A stretch of DNA of 64,000 bases, from positions 237,001 to 301,000 of the forward strand of contig NZ_CP011387.1 in assembly GCF_001644565.1 (NCBI RefSeq). The letters are read 5' to 3'. Positions 1-7,296 of the stretch are shown piece by piece. Within the stretch, counting starts at the first letter, position 1. Each line of letters opens with the position of its first letter. The position numbers were made by a program, and so were the translations under genes. The notes under the pieces are model-generated. The model did no database searches. It was not told the origin of the DNA and worked only from the letters and a program-made list of their open reading frames with translations. The stretch is from Deinococcus puniceus. Lineage in GTDB: Bacteria; Deinococcota; Deinococci; Deinococcales; Deinococcaceae.

Positions 1-567
1 GAGTCCGGCGTCGTCGGTGGCGGCGTGCCCCTCTTGTTGCGCCGATTCGTGGGCGGCCAGCAGCGCGGTGCGGCGAAAGCCTTGCGGCGTTTGCACGGCC
101 CAGAGACCTTCGCGGGGGGTTAAGGTTCCCCAATCGGTGTTCTCCTTGGCCTGCACCAAGGTATCGGCTACAGGCAGCGCGGCGGTGGCGGCTCCCACGG
201 CCCACGCGGCATCGGCCACTTCACGGATCACGCGGGTGGGCAAGAAGGGGCGGGCGGCATCGTGGATCAGTACCACATCGGCGTCGGTGGCCTGTAGTAG
301 GGCCAATACGCTGGCTTGGCGGGTGTCGCCGCCCGCTATGGCCCTCGCCTGCATACCGTTTGGAAGCTGCATTCCAGCGGGCAGGGCCACCAGCACTTCA
401 TCCACGTACGGGCTGAGGCAGACCACGCTGCGGGCCAGCAAACTCAGACCGCCCACTTCTACAAAAGCCTTTGGCCCCCGTCCCAGCCGTGTTCCAGACC
501 CCGCCGCCGGAATCAGGGCAGCTATTTTGGGCTTGGAGTTTTGTTCGGCTACTTCTTGCCCAGTCAC
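1..567 (-). CDS. ispD: 2-C-methyl-D-erythritol 4-phosphate cytidylyltransferase, 3' end cut by window
   Basis: IspD joins CTP to MEP to give CDP-ME in the cytosolic non-mevalonate isoprenoid pathway; ispF of the same pathway lies at 22951-23442. The N-terminal nucleotide-binding stretch AALIPAAGSGTRLG followed by GPKAFVEV is typical of the family, and the VLIHDAARPF and WAVQTPQGFR segments follow in order. The start is a GTG at 565-567 that overlaps the ubiX stop (GTGA), with AAGGAG just upstream, so the two genes are translationally coupled. 189 codons are visible; the family runs to about 230 residues, so only the C-terminus is missing at the window edge. Confidence 0.93.
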   Translation of the reverse strand, partial: MTGQEVAEQNSKPKIAALIPAAGSGTRLGRGPKAFVEVGGLSLLARSVVCLSPYVDEVLVALPAGMQLPNGMQARAIAGGDTRQASVLALLQATDADVVLIHDAARPFLPTRVIREVADAAWAVGAATAALPVADTLVQAKENTDWGTLTPREGLWAVQTPQGFRRTALLAAHESAQQEGHAATDDAGL

Positions 568-1118
568 TCCTTCCACCGCTTGAATCCCGGCACATCCAGC
601 CGGAACTGATCCAGCACACGGGCCGTTACAAAGTGCAGCAACTCCTCTACACTTTCCGGCGCGTGATAGAAACCGGGGCTGGCAGTCATCACGGTGGCTC
701 CGGCGTCGTGAACGGCCAAGAGGTTTTGCAGCATAGGGCGTGGCAAGGGGTCTTCTCGCACCACCATCACCAGCGGGCGGCGCTCCTTGAGGGTCACGTG
801 GGCGGCCCGCGACACCAGATTGTCGGCAAAACCGTGCGCGACTTTGGCAAGAGTGCCCGCGCTGCACGGCACGATCAGCATTCCATCGGTGCGGTAGCTG
901 CCACTGGCGACGCTGGCCGCCAGATCGCGGTCTTCATGCACGTGGGTCGCCAGCGCCGTCAGGTCAGGCAACTGCGGCCCGCCTTCGGCACTCATGACCC
1001 GTTTTGCGCCGCTGGACACCACCAGATGGGTTTCTACGCCCAGTTCATGCAGGGCACGCAACACGCCCACCGCATACGGAATGCCGCTGCCACCACTGAC
1101 TCCTACCACCAAGCGCAT
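564..1118 (-). CDS. ubiX: UbiX-type flavin prenyltransferase
   Basis: A 184-residue protein of the UbiX/Pad1 family, which attaches a dimethylallyl group to FMN to make the prenylated flavin used by UbiD decarboxylases. The N-terminus RLVVGVSGGSGIPYAVGVLR is the flavin-binding loop (GxSGxSG type), IVPCSAGTLAKVAHGFADN is the conserved central motif, and the VMVVREDPL and LQNLLAVHDAGATV segments match the C-terminal half. Length is normal for the family. No ubiD is in the window. It starts 6 nt after a TAGCCT box, so the mRNA may be leaderless, and ispD overlaps its end. UbiX and the P450 are divergent with 41 bp between them. Confidence 0.93.
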   Translation of the reverse strand: MRLVVGVSGGSGIPYAVGVLRALHELGVETHLVVSSGAKRVMSAEGGPQLPDLTALATHVHEDRDLAASVASGSYRTDGMLIVPCSAGTLAKVAHGFADNLVSRAAHVTLKERRPLVMVVREDPLPRPMLQNLLAVHDAGATVMTASPGFYHAPESVEELLHFVTARVLDQFRLDVPGFKRWKE

Positions 1119-1124
1119 GCGGTC

Positions 1125-1130
1125 AGGCTA
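1125..1130 (-). promoter_or_regulatory. Candidate leaderless -10 box of ubiX
   Basis: TAGCCT on the minus strand ends 6 nt before the ubiX ATG and there is no Shine-Dalgarno sequence. This spacing is what a leaderless Deinococcus promoter shows. Confidence 0.5.
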
Positions 1131-1147
1131 GCAGGCGGGCGCGGGGG

Positions 1148-1153
1148 TAGCCT
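1148..1153 (+). promoter_or_regulatory. Candidate leaderless -10 box of the P450 gene
   Basis: TAGCCT on the plus strand ends 6 nt before the P450 ATG at 1160, the same hexamer as the divergent ubiX promoter. The two boxes lie about 18 bp apart, so the two promoters must share upstream elements. Confidence 0.5.
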
Positions 1154-1159
1154 GTAGGC

Positions 1160-2401
1160 ATGACTGCAACTCCTGACAGTGCAGAAAACGGTGCAGAGCA
1201 ACTGATCGGCGCGTATTGGCAGGGCGCACACTTGCAAGACCCCCTGTTTTTAGAACGAATGCGGGCCGTCAATCCGGTGCTTTTATCGCCCACACACGGG
1301 CTGGCCGTCCTGACCGGACACGCCGAAATCACGGCGGCGCTGCGTCATCCCGACGTTCGCACCATCAAGTTTGAAGGCGGCGAGGGCTTCAGCCACACCG
1401 CCAGTTACGCGGTCATGAGTCCCATGATGCTGTTCCATGACGGCGGTAGTCATACGCGCCTGCGTTCGCTGGCCCAGCGGGCCTTTACCCCGCGTGTGCT
1501 GGAGGAAAGCCGAGAGTTTATTGCCGCCCTCACCGACGATCTACTGACCGAGGCTGCCGCCAGCACTGATCCAGAGGGAATAGACATCGTGCAGGCCGTC
1601 GCTTACCCCTTGCCTGTCACGGTCATCGTGAGGATGCTGGGCCTCACCGGAACAGACGCCGAACGCTTCCGGGCGTGGTCAGAAAGCGTGGCGGACTTGC
1701 TGGGCGGCGTGAATCTGCCCCCCGAACGCTGGGCACAAATTGAAGCCGATGCTCAGCAGATGCGCGAGTATTTCCGGACGCTGGCCGACGACCTGCGGGC
1801 CGAGCCACAACCGGGCCTGCTGAGTGCGCTGGCCGCCGCCGAAACCGAGGGGGAAGGCGGGGGCCGCCTGAGCAGCGCCGAACTGCTGGCAAACGCCGTG
1901 CTGCTCTTGGTGGCAGGCCACGAAACCACCAGCAACCTGATCGCCGGAAGCTTTCACGCCTTGGCCGAATATCCGGAGCAGCGGGCGTGGTTGGCCGCCG
2001 ATCCTGTGGGCCGCGCCGCCAACGCCACCGAGGAACTGTTGCGCTTCCTGTCGCCTGTGCGGGGTAGTGGCCGCTTCACCTCCGCGCCCCTCACGCTGGG
2101 CGACGTGACCCTGCCTGCCGGAACGCATCTGAGCCTCAGCTACGCCAGTGGCAACCGAGACCCCCGCCTATATGCCGAGCCACACGCGCTAGACCTGAGT
2201 CGGGCCAATGCCCGCACGCACCTGGCCTTCGCGGGCGGCCCGCATTATTGCCTCGGCGCAACGCTGGCGCGGCTGGAATCCACCACCTTCCTGACCCGCC
2301 TGATGACCCGTTTTCCTCAATTTGTGGTGCCGCAGCAGGCCATTTCCCACCGTCCTAACTTTGCGCTGCAAGGGCTGGAGCGGTTGCGGGTGGTCTTGTA
2401 G
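1160..2401 (+). CDS. Cytochrome P450
   Basis: A 413-residue soluble bacterial P450 monooxygenase. The oxygen-activating I-helix is LLVAGHETTSNL near residue 250, the K-helix ExxR is in EELLRFLSPV, and the heme-thiolate loop is FAGGPHYCLGATLAR near residue 350-365, with the proximal cysteine present. No signal or membrane segment is visible, so it needs separate ferredoxin and reductase, neither of which is adjacent. The substrate cannot be told from sequence. It is a single-gene unit, divergent from ubiX and followed by convergent tRNA genes. All catalytic landmarks are intact. Confidence 0.94.
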   Translation: MTATPDSAENGAEQLIGAYWQGAHLQDPLFLERMRAVNPVLLSPTHGLAVLTGHAEITAALRHPDVRTIKFEGGEGFSHTASYAVMSPMMLFHDGGSHTRLRSLAQRAFTPRVLEESREFIAALTDDLLTEAAASTDPEGIDIVQAVAYPLPVTVIVRMLGLTGTDAERFRAWSESVADLLGGVNLPPERWAQIEADAQQMREYFRTLADDLRAEPQPGLLSALAAAETEGEGGGRLSSAELLANAVLLLVAGHETTSNLIAGSFHALAEYPEQRAWLAADPVGRAANATEELLRFLSPVRGSGRFTSAPLTLGDVTLPAGTHLSLSYASGNRDPRLYAEPHALDLSRANARTHLAFAGGPHYCLGATLARLESTTFLTRLMTRFPQFVVPQQAISHRPNFALQGLERLRVVL

Positions 2402-2470
2402 GGGGTGGGCTGCTCCAGTCTCGCAACCGTATATAGGGCTGTGAACGGCGACTGCGCCAGACGATAAAGC

Positions 2471-2492
2471 AAAAACCCCGCGCTAGGCGGGG
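2471..2492 (-). terminator. Intrinsic terminator of tRNA-Thr
   Basis: Stem CCCCGC/GCGGGG with a five-base loop, followed on the minus strand by a run of five T. It lies 8 bp past the tRNA 3' end. Confidence 0.8.
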
Positions 2493-2500
2493 CGTTTCTT

Positions 2501-2575
<75 letters not shown>

Positions 2576-2888
2576 CCGTTGTTTGCAGGCTCAAAAAGTA
2601 TATGGATGTTTTCATGCGGTGTCAACACGGTTTTTTGCTGGCCCGTTTTATTGGCCGCCGTTCGCCGACCCATTCTGCAGTGCAGCTTTCCAGTGCAGCG
2701 GCCAGATTCAGCGCTGGGCCTTAACGCTCTCATCCCAGTTGATGTACGGGAAAGATTTTCCCAAAAAGCAGCAATCCTCCTTACTCTGTGACGCTCCACT
2801 GAACTATGTGTGGGTTTGCTCAGAGCACACCAATCTAGAGCACACGACTCGGCCCATCTCATCTCCCTCAGAGACTCGGTATAAAACG
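2576..2888. other. Non-coding gap between tRNA-Thr and tRNA-Phe
   Basis: About 310 bp, more AT-rich than the surroundings. Open frames here run into the tRNAs or the terminator and show no coding bias. It must hold the promoter of tRNA-Thr because tRNA-Phe ends in its own terminator, but no clear -35/-10 pair is assigned. Confidence 0.5.
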
Positions 2889-2911
2889 AAAAAACCCCGT
2901 CTAGGACGGGG
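2889..2911 (-). terminator. Intrinsic terminator of tRNA-Phe
   Basis: Stem GACGGGG/CCCCGTC with a three-base loop, followed on the minus strand by six T. Confidence 0.85.
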
Positions 2912-2922
2912 CTGAAAGCTGT

Positions 2923-2998
<76 letters not shown>

Positions 2999-3021
2999 GA
3001 AATTCCCAAAAGGGAAAGGGG

Positions 3022-3097
<76 letters not shown>

Positions 3098-3231
3098 AAT
3101 CCTTAAATTGTATGCCGCCTCAGACTCTCCGTAAGAAGACACTGAAAAGCAGCGGGGTTAAGGATAGCCGCGCTCCTGCGCCTTGTCAACCGGACTGTCG
3201 ATTGCCGACCCCAAATCAGGGTGGTGTGGGC

Positions 3232-4005
3232 CTAAAACGGCACGGCCCGGACACTCTGAACCGGCGTGCGGGCGTTCGTGTCCAGCATCAGTTCTAGGTA
3301 TTCGCGGCTTTGCAGGGCGTCGATCATGGCAAAGTCGGGGCGTTTGCCTCCCTCTGCGTGGATATAAATGCCTTTTTCCAGCTGTGTGTGACCGTATACG
3401 CCGAAAGCCAAGCCCGCCATCTTCACGTATTCCGGCGACTCGCGGAACCAGCGTTTGGTGGAGTGGTCGGCATAAAAGAGGTCGTCGTAGTAGGTATGGG
3501 CGGGCATAGGACTGACGTGCGCGAACTGCACCCCAGCGATGCGTACCTCACGCGGGAAGCCCTGTATCCACGTGCTGAGGTGGTGCGGTAGATGGATGCC
3601 CCCGTGTGCCGGGTCGAATTCCACATGCACCATGCCGCCTGTCGTGCCCAGCACATACGAGGTATTCAGCACAGCGTCGTCATGGTTGCCCAGAATGATA
3701 TGCACCGCGTGTGGCGCGGCCTCCTGATAGGTTTTCAGGCGCTCCAACTGCTTGACCTGTTCCCGTGCGGCCAGAAACAGATGGTCGTGGTTGCGAGGAT
3801 CAAAATCCAGCAGCCCAGTGAGGCGGGCATATTCACGCAGATTTTTGGGATGCACAAGGTCGCCTATCAGGATGACCTGATAGAGGCCCATCCGCACGGG
3901 CGGCGTCGGCAGTCCTTCCATATCCACACAACTCGCTGCCCGGAGTGCCCCCCACAGGCCGTCCCAGTCGGCGTGAACGTCTCCTATGGCAATAAACTTC
4001 TGCAC
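3232..4005 (-). CDS. Calcineurin-like metallophosphoesterase
   Basis: 257 residues with the full set of metal ligands of the family: AIGDVHADWDG (GDxH) at the N-terminus, ILIGDLVHPK (GDxxx) near residue 47, ILGNHDDAV (GNHD) near 108, and YGHTQL (GHTxx) near 210. No signal peptide. Such enzymes hydrolyse phosphate mono- or diesters, and the substrate here cannot be assigned. The residues between GNHD and GHT contain a long insert rich in aromatic residues. Single-gene unit, upstream of the Rad52-like gene's stop only by convergence in strand, with about 80 bp between them. Confidence 0.85.
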   Translation of the reverse strand: MQKFIAIGDVHADWDGLWGALRAASCVDMEGLPTPPVRMGLYQVILIGDLVHPKNLREYARLTGLLDFDPRNHDHLFLAAREQVKQLERLKTYQEAAPHAVHIILGNHDDAVLNTSYVLGTTGGMVHVEFDPAHGGIHLPHHLSTWIQGFPREVRIAGVQFAHVSPMPAHTYYDDLFYADHSTKRWFRESPEYVKMAGLAFGVYGHTQLEKGIYIHAEGGKRPDFAMIDALQSREYLELMLDTNARTPVQSVRAVPF

Positions 4006-4086
4006 GCGTCTCGCCTCCTGTCTGCTGGCTGTTGCCGCTGCGTATTCTGGCGCACGTCCGGGCCACGCTGCCGGGCAAATCCGGCG

Positions 4087-4692
4087 TTAGCCCTTCAGAA
4101 TCCCCTGAAGTTCCTTGTAGATGGCCCGGCTCTCGTCCACCGTTTCGCCGTAGCCGCGCAGCACCACCCGCGCCGCCGCGCCGCCCTTGCCCGCCGCTTT
4201 CAGTTGCTCCATCAGGTCTTCGATGTGCCGCCGCGCTTTGTCCATCTGGGGGTCGCGGGGCGGTTCGGGCGGCAGAGGGACGGCCCCCGTCATGCTCACG
4301 GCCCCGTCCTCGGCGTCCGCGTCCAGATCAGAGGTATTGGCCCCGTCCTCGGCGTCGTATTCCACCCACTGGCCTTCTGTGCTGCTGCCCACCCCGAACA
4401 GGCGGCCCGCATCGGCCAAGGCAGCCAGCTTGGCATCGGCCAGCGAGTGCGCCTGCGCCAGCCCTTCACGCTGCACGCCTAGTACGGTCAGGCGGGCGCG
4501 CACCACAGGCGGCGTCATAGAGTCGCAGCCCCAGCCGATGCCCCACGCCGGGTCGACCCGGTCGAGCAGCGCGGCCAAGGCATCGGGGTCGGGGGCGGGC
4601 GTCACGCGGGCCTGATCGCCCCGGACTTCCAACGTTGCCCAAGCGGTCATGCTGGCACGCAGCGCCTCACGTACACGGTCTAGGTCGGCCAT
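4087..4692 (-). CDS. Conserved protein with weak Rad52/DdrA-like pattern
   Basis: A 201-residue acidic, soluble protein I do not firmly recognise. Residues 35-115 show a layout like Rad52-type single-strand annealing proteins: ALLDRVDPAWGIGW, then the strand VVRARLTVLGVQREG, then an alanine-rich helix and RLFGVGSSTEGQWVEYD, which recalls the helix and FGIGxYLYxxxWV end of the Rad52 fold. A linker of Asp/Pro-rich sequence (about 118-150) leads to a C-terminal helical segment with KAAGKGGAAARVVL and GYGETVDESR. If the match is real it could act in recombination, as DdrA does in Deinococcus. A TAGACT box lies 8 nt before the ATG. The resemblance is by eye only. Confidence 0.6.
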   Translation of the reverse strand: MADLDRVREALRASMTAWATLEVRGDQARVTPAPDPDALAALLDRVDPAWGIGWGCDSMTPPVVRARLTVLGVQREGLAQAHSLADAKLAALADAGRLFGVGSSTEGQWVEYDAEDGANTSDLDADAEDGAVSMTGAVPLPPEPPRDPQMDKARRHIEDLMEQLKAAGKGGAAARVVLRGYGETVDESRAIYKELQGILKG

Positions 4693-4699
4693 AGGCCCT

Positions 4700-4920
4700 G
4701 AGTCTAGCGGCTGGGGTGCGGGTGTGCAGCCACAGGTTTGGGAAAGATGGAGATGGGTTGTGGGCGGCTGCCAACCGACGCTGGAGAGAGCGTGAGCCTT
4801 TGCCCTCGCCGCTCGTGGGACTTGTAGAGCTTGTCTCGCAGAACGGACGCCTCGCCGCTGCGGAGTCGAGAGGGTGGTTCAGCAACGCACCTGTCCACAC
4901 AGAAAAGGAATTCTGTTTGG
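4700..4920. other. Non-coding stretch upstream of dispersed repeat
   Basis: No credible gene. It contains several short GC-rich hairpins (for example around the CCGCCTCGCCGCTGCGGAG-like stretch near 4848-4866) and may be the outer part of the repeat element that follows. Confidence 0.4.
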
Positions 4921-4924
4921 CTGC

Positions 4925-5135
4925 TCCCACGCTTTCCCCCACCCCCAGCCCCCGCCCCCGAAGGGTGCAGGGGAGTTTGTCGCTGCGCTCGGCAGGATTG
5001 ATCTTGTCGCGTCCACACTCGGCTAACTCGTTCGTCTGAAGCTGAATTGCCAGTCGTCTTGAGGATGGAATTGGCCCGCCCACTGCGTGGACGACGGCCT
5101 CACACTCAACGGGCGATAAGATTTTGGGTCTGCCA
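4925..5135 (+). repeat. Dispersed non-coding element, copy A
   Basis: About 210 bp that recurs in opposite orientation at 43585-43795. Shared blocks in order: CCCCCAGCCCCCGCCCCC, CAGGGGAG, GGCAGGAT, ATCTTGTCGCG, TCTGAA, GAATTGCCAGT, GATGGAATTGGCCCG, GGACGACGGCCTCACAC. A small hairpin at 5078-5092 (GCCCAC/GTGGAC) is kept in the other copy with a compensating base change. No open frame is conserved. Confidence 0.75.
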
Positions 5136-5228
5136 TACAAAACAACCGGAGCGCCGTACTTGCTCCAGCGCCCCGCTTTTCCCACGTTCTACGATCTACT
5201 TTCTACGATCTCGCCAACGTTTACCCAC

Positions 5229-6140
5229 CTAGCGCGTCAATGCCTCCTCCAACGCCTCGGCAAAGGCTTCTTCGTCATCTATCCACGGGTAATGTCCGGC
5301 GTCCAGCACGGTTACATCTGCGTCGGCGAGGTCGGCCAGCCAGCCGACTTGCTCCGGGTAGCTCGTGCGGTCATGTGCGCCCGCGATCACGGAGATGGGG
5401 CGGCGAACTTCCTGCAAAAAGGGCGTGTACTCAAACTCCCACATGCCCTGATACACCAAGGCTTCCTGCACCTCGCCGCCGCCTGCCAACTGGCCCCCGG
5501 CATCGGCAAATTCGAGGTGCATGCGGCTGGGCGCGTCTTTAAACTGCATGGCATTCAGCAGGTCGCGCCCGTTCAGCAGTTCGAAGGCGGCTTCTACGCG
5601 GGCGTTGCCTACCGCCGGATATTCGCCTTCCGGGGTGTTGGCCCGCAGGTCGGCGGCGGGGTCTTGAAGGGCCACTTTGCGGCGGGCGCTCGCCTCGGCC
5701 AGCAGGGTCAGGGCCAATTCGGGAAAATGTACCCACGGATTGACCACCACCACCCGCGCCGTCGTTTGAGGATGCCGCCGCGCATACTCCAGCGCCACGA
5801 GTGCCCCAAACCCGTGCCCCAGCGGGATAACCTTGCCCAAATCCAGATGATCGCGCAGGGCTTCCACATCGGCCACCAACGTATCCAAATCGAGTGCGGT
5901 GTCGCCCTGCTCGGTGTCTTCCAGTGGCCCGCTGCGGCCCGAGCCGCGCTGATCCAGATAAATCACGCGGCGGTGTTCCAGCCGTTCTCCAAACAGCGCC
6001 CGAAAGGAATAACTGTTGTAGCCGGGGCCGCCGTGCAAATAGATGATGGCTGGAGCGTCGGCATCTTCTGGCCCGGTCACCTCAAAATACAAATCTGCAC
6101 CGTTCAGGCGCTCTTCAAAGGCATCGTCAGACCACGTCAT
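5229..6140 (-). CDS. Alpha/beta hydrolase, proline iminopeptidase-like, nucleophile replaced
   Basis: 303 residues of the alpha/beta-hydrolase fold. The oxyanion motif HGGPGYNSYSF is at residues 35-45 and DQRGSGRS at about 63, both like prolyl aminopeptidases. The nucleophile elbow near residue 108 reads LGHGFGAL, so the usual GxSxG serine is glycine; the codon is GGG, read directly from the DNA. The acid (AGAHDRTSYP) and histidine (DAGHYPWIDD) positions remain. Either the protein lost classical hydrolase chemistry or it uses another mechanism. TAGAAT lies 6 nt before the ATG, fitting a leaderless start. Single-gene unit. Confidence 0.85.
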   Translation of the reverse strand: MTWSDDAFEERLNGADLYFEVTGPEDADAPAIIYLHGGPGYNSYSFRALFGERLEHRRVIYLDQRGSGRSGPLEDTEQGDTALDLDTLVADVEALRDHLDLGKVIPLGHGFGALVALEYARRHPQTTARVVVVNPWVHFPELALTLLAEASARRKVALQDPAADLRANTPEGEYPAVGNARVEAAFELLNGRDLLNAMQFKDAPSRMHLEFADAGGQLAGGGEVQEALVYQGMWEFEYTPFLQEVRRPISVIAGAHDRTSYPEQVGWLADLADADVTVLDAGHYPWIDDEEAFAEALEEALTR

Positions 6141-6146
6141 GCGGGC

Positions 6147-6152
6147 ATTCTA
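6147..6152 (-). promoter_or_regulatory. Candidate leaderless -10 box of the hydrolase gene
   Basis: TAGAAT on the minus strand, 6 nt before the ATG at 6140, with no Shine-Dalgarno sequence. Confidence 0.5.
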
Positions 6153-6184
6153 GGGCAGGGGCGGGGGCTTGGCCGGGCGAGTCA

Positions 6185-6225
6185 CAGCGTCTCAGGGTCG
6201 AGGGTCTAAGGGCCTAAGAACAGAG
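6185..6225. repeat. CTAAGGGTC-type short repeat
   Basis: Contains GTCTCAGGGTCGAGGGTCTA and CTAAGGGCCTAAGAAC. The same telomere-like words recur at 15758, 22412, 31681, 37476 and 43462. Confidence 0.6.
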
Positions 6226-6331
6226 GTTGAAGTTCATGGCTCAAGGCCCAGAGCTCAAGGCCTGCCTCCCCCTGCGCCGATTCCCAGCGAACCTTTAGCC
6301 TGCCGTCACGCACAGGCCAGAGGCGGGCGCT

Positions 6332-6589
6332 ATGACTGGAGGTATGACCAAAAGCGATGACGGCACTCTGGGCGGCCTGCCCAACGACGCTGGAAACGGC
6401 ATGAGCGAGCGGGCCGGGTACACGGACGAGTCGGAGAGCGGCATGACTGACACGCCCACCGTCACGGGCGGCCCCACACGCACCCGCGACGCCGATGGAG
6501 CCGTGCCCCAGCAACCCGGCCAATCGGACAGTGCGGCCAGCACGGGCACCAGCTTCGGCACCACTCCGGGCGACGACAAGGGCCAGTAA
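6332..6589 (+). CDS. Small hydrophilic disordered protein
   Basis: 85 residues, rich in Gly, Asp, Thr and Ser, without hydrophobic segments, cysteine or a predicted fold. It resembles in composition two other small proteins of the window (34966-35226 and 38364-38579), which also begin MT(D/K) and consist of polar residues. Such hydrophilin-like proteins are often linked to desiccation tolerance; that role is inference. The first ATG is weakly supported: a GGAGGT lies directly before the second ATG at 6344, too close for a normal ribosome site. Function unknown. Confidence 0.6.
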   Translation: MTGGMTKSDDGTLGGLPNDAGNGMSERAGYTDESESGMTDTPTVTGGPTRTRDADGAVPQQPGQSDSAASTGTSFGTTPGDDKGQ

Positions 6590-6622
6590 AGGGCTTCCCT
6601 GCCGCCGTAGCCCGCAGCGGCC

Positions 6623-6628
6623 TATCAT
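6623..6628 (+). promoter_or_regulatory. Candidate leaderless -10 box
   Basis: TATCAT ends 6 nt before the ATG at 6635 of the small membrane protein. Confidence 0.45.
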
Positions 6629-6634
6629 GCCCCT

Positions 6635-6877
6635 ATGAATCTCCTTCCCCGTCTGATGGGTGTGCTGGGCGTCCTGCTGATCGTGGGCGCACTGGTGCTG
6701 CTGTTTGCCAACGTGATTTCCATCAATCAACTGCACGCGGTGGCCTCCGCACTGCGGAACAACACCACCGCCAATCCCGGACTCAGCGTGATGCTCACGG
6801 TGGGCTTGGCGGCCATCGGCGGGTTGTTGGCGGGTGCGGGCGGCGTGCTGGCTCTGCGTGGCCGGCGGAACAAGTAG
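6635..6877 (+). CDS. Small two-helix membrane protein
   Basis: 80 residues with two hydrophobic helices, LMGVLGVLLIVGALVLLFA near residues 7-25 and LTVGLAAIGGLLAGAGGVLA near 52-73, joined by a polar loop with AVASALRNNT, and ending in basic RGRRNK. The positive end suggests that both termini face the cytoplasm. No family is recognised. It follows the small hydrophilic gene by about 45 bp and has its own likely leaderless promoter. Confidence 0.7.
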   Translation: MNLLPRLMGVLGVLLIVGALVLLFANVISINQLHAVASALRNNTTANPGLSVMLTVGLAAIGGLLAGAGGVLALRGRRNK

Positions 6878-7296
6878 CCATTCAATAAGTTCCTAAGCTG
6901 GTCGTCAAACCTCAGGTCGTGCAGTCTCATGCACCCTCCACAGCCCGATGAGGTGTGGGGGGTGGTGTCGTGCTGAGTTGAACGGCCTGTCTACATAGGC
7001 CGTGCAGCTTCAAATGTAATCTATGTACACTTGAATATCGATTTATTCACAATCGATGAGTGGAAAGGGGAGCCCATCGGAAGGGTCGAGCGACGTGGCA
7101 TTGTCTCAACCCATTCAGCTTTGCAGAGGTTTCCTTTGGTCAGGCAATTCGGGATGGGTGTCTTTCCGGGTTGCACCGTTCAAGTTCCACAGGTTCGTTC
7201 TGAGGGCAGGGTGGAGACGCGGCCTGCTGGTTTAGCGGCCAACTCTGCGGCCAACGATCAGAAGGGATCGCGGCCGTGCATGGGAGGAATAACGAG
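6878..7296 (+). other. Long 5' region of the permease operon
   Basis: About 420 bp with no convincing gene. It contains small hairpins such as GGCC-TGTCTACATA-GGCC near 6987 and CGATT-TATTCACA-ATCG near 7040. An open frame from 7031 reads through the ribosome-binding site of the permease and lacks a start signal. It may be a long leader; no known riboswitch class is recognised. Confidence 0.4.

Noticed and set aside
6878..7296. Riboswitch upstream of the permease
   Set aside because: Small hairpins exist, but no known class fits by eye.
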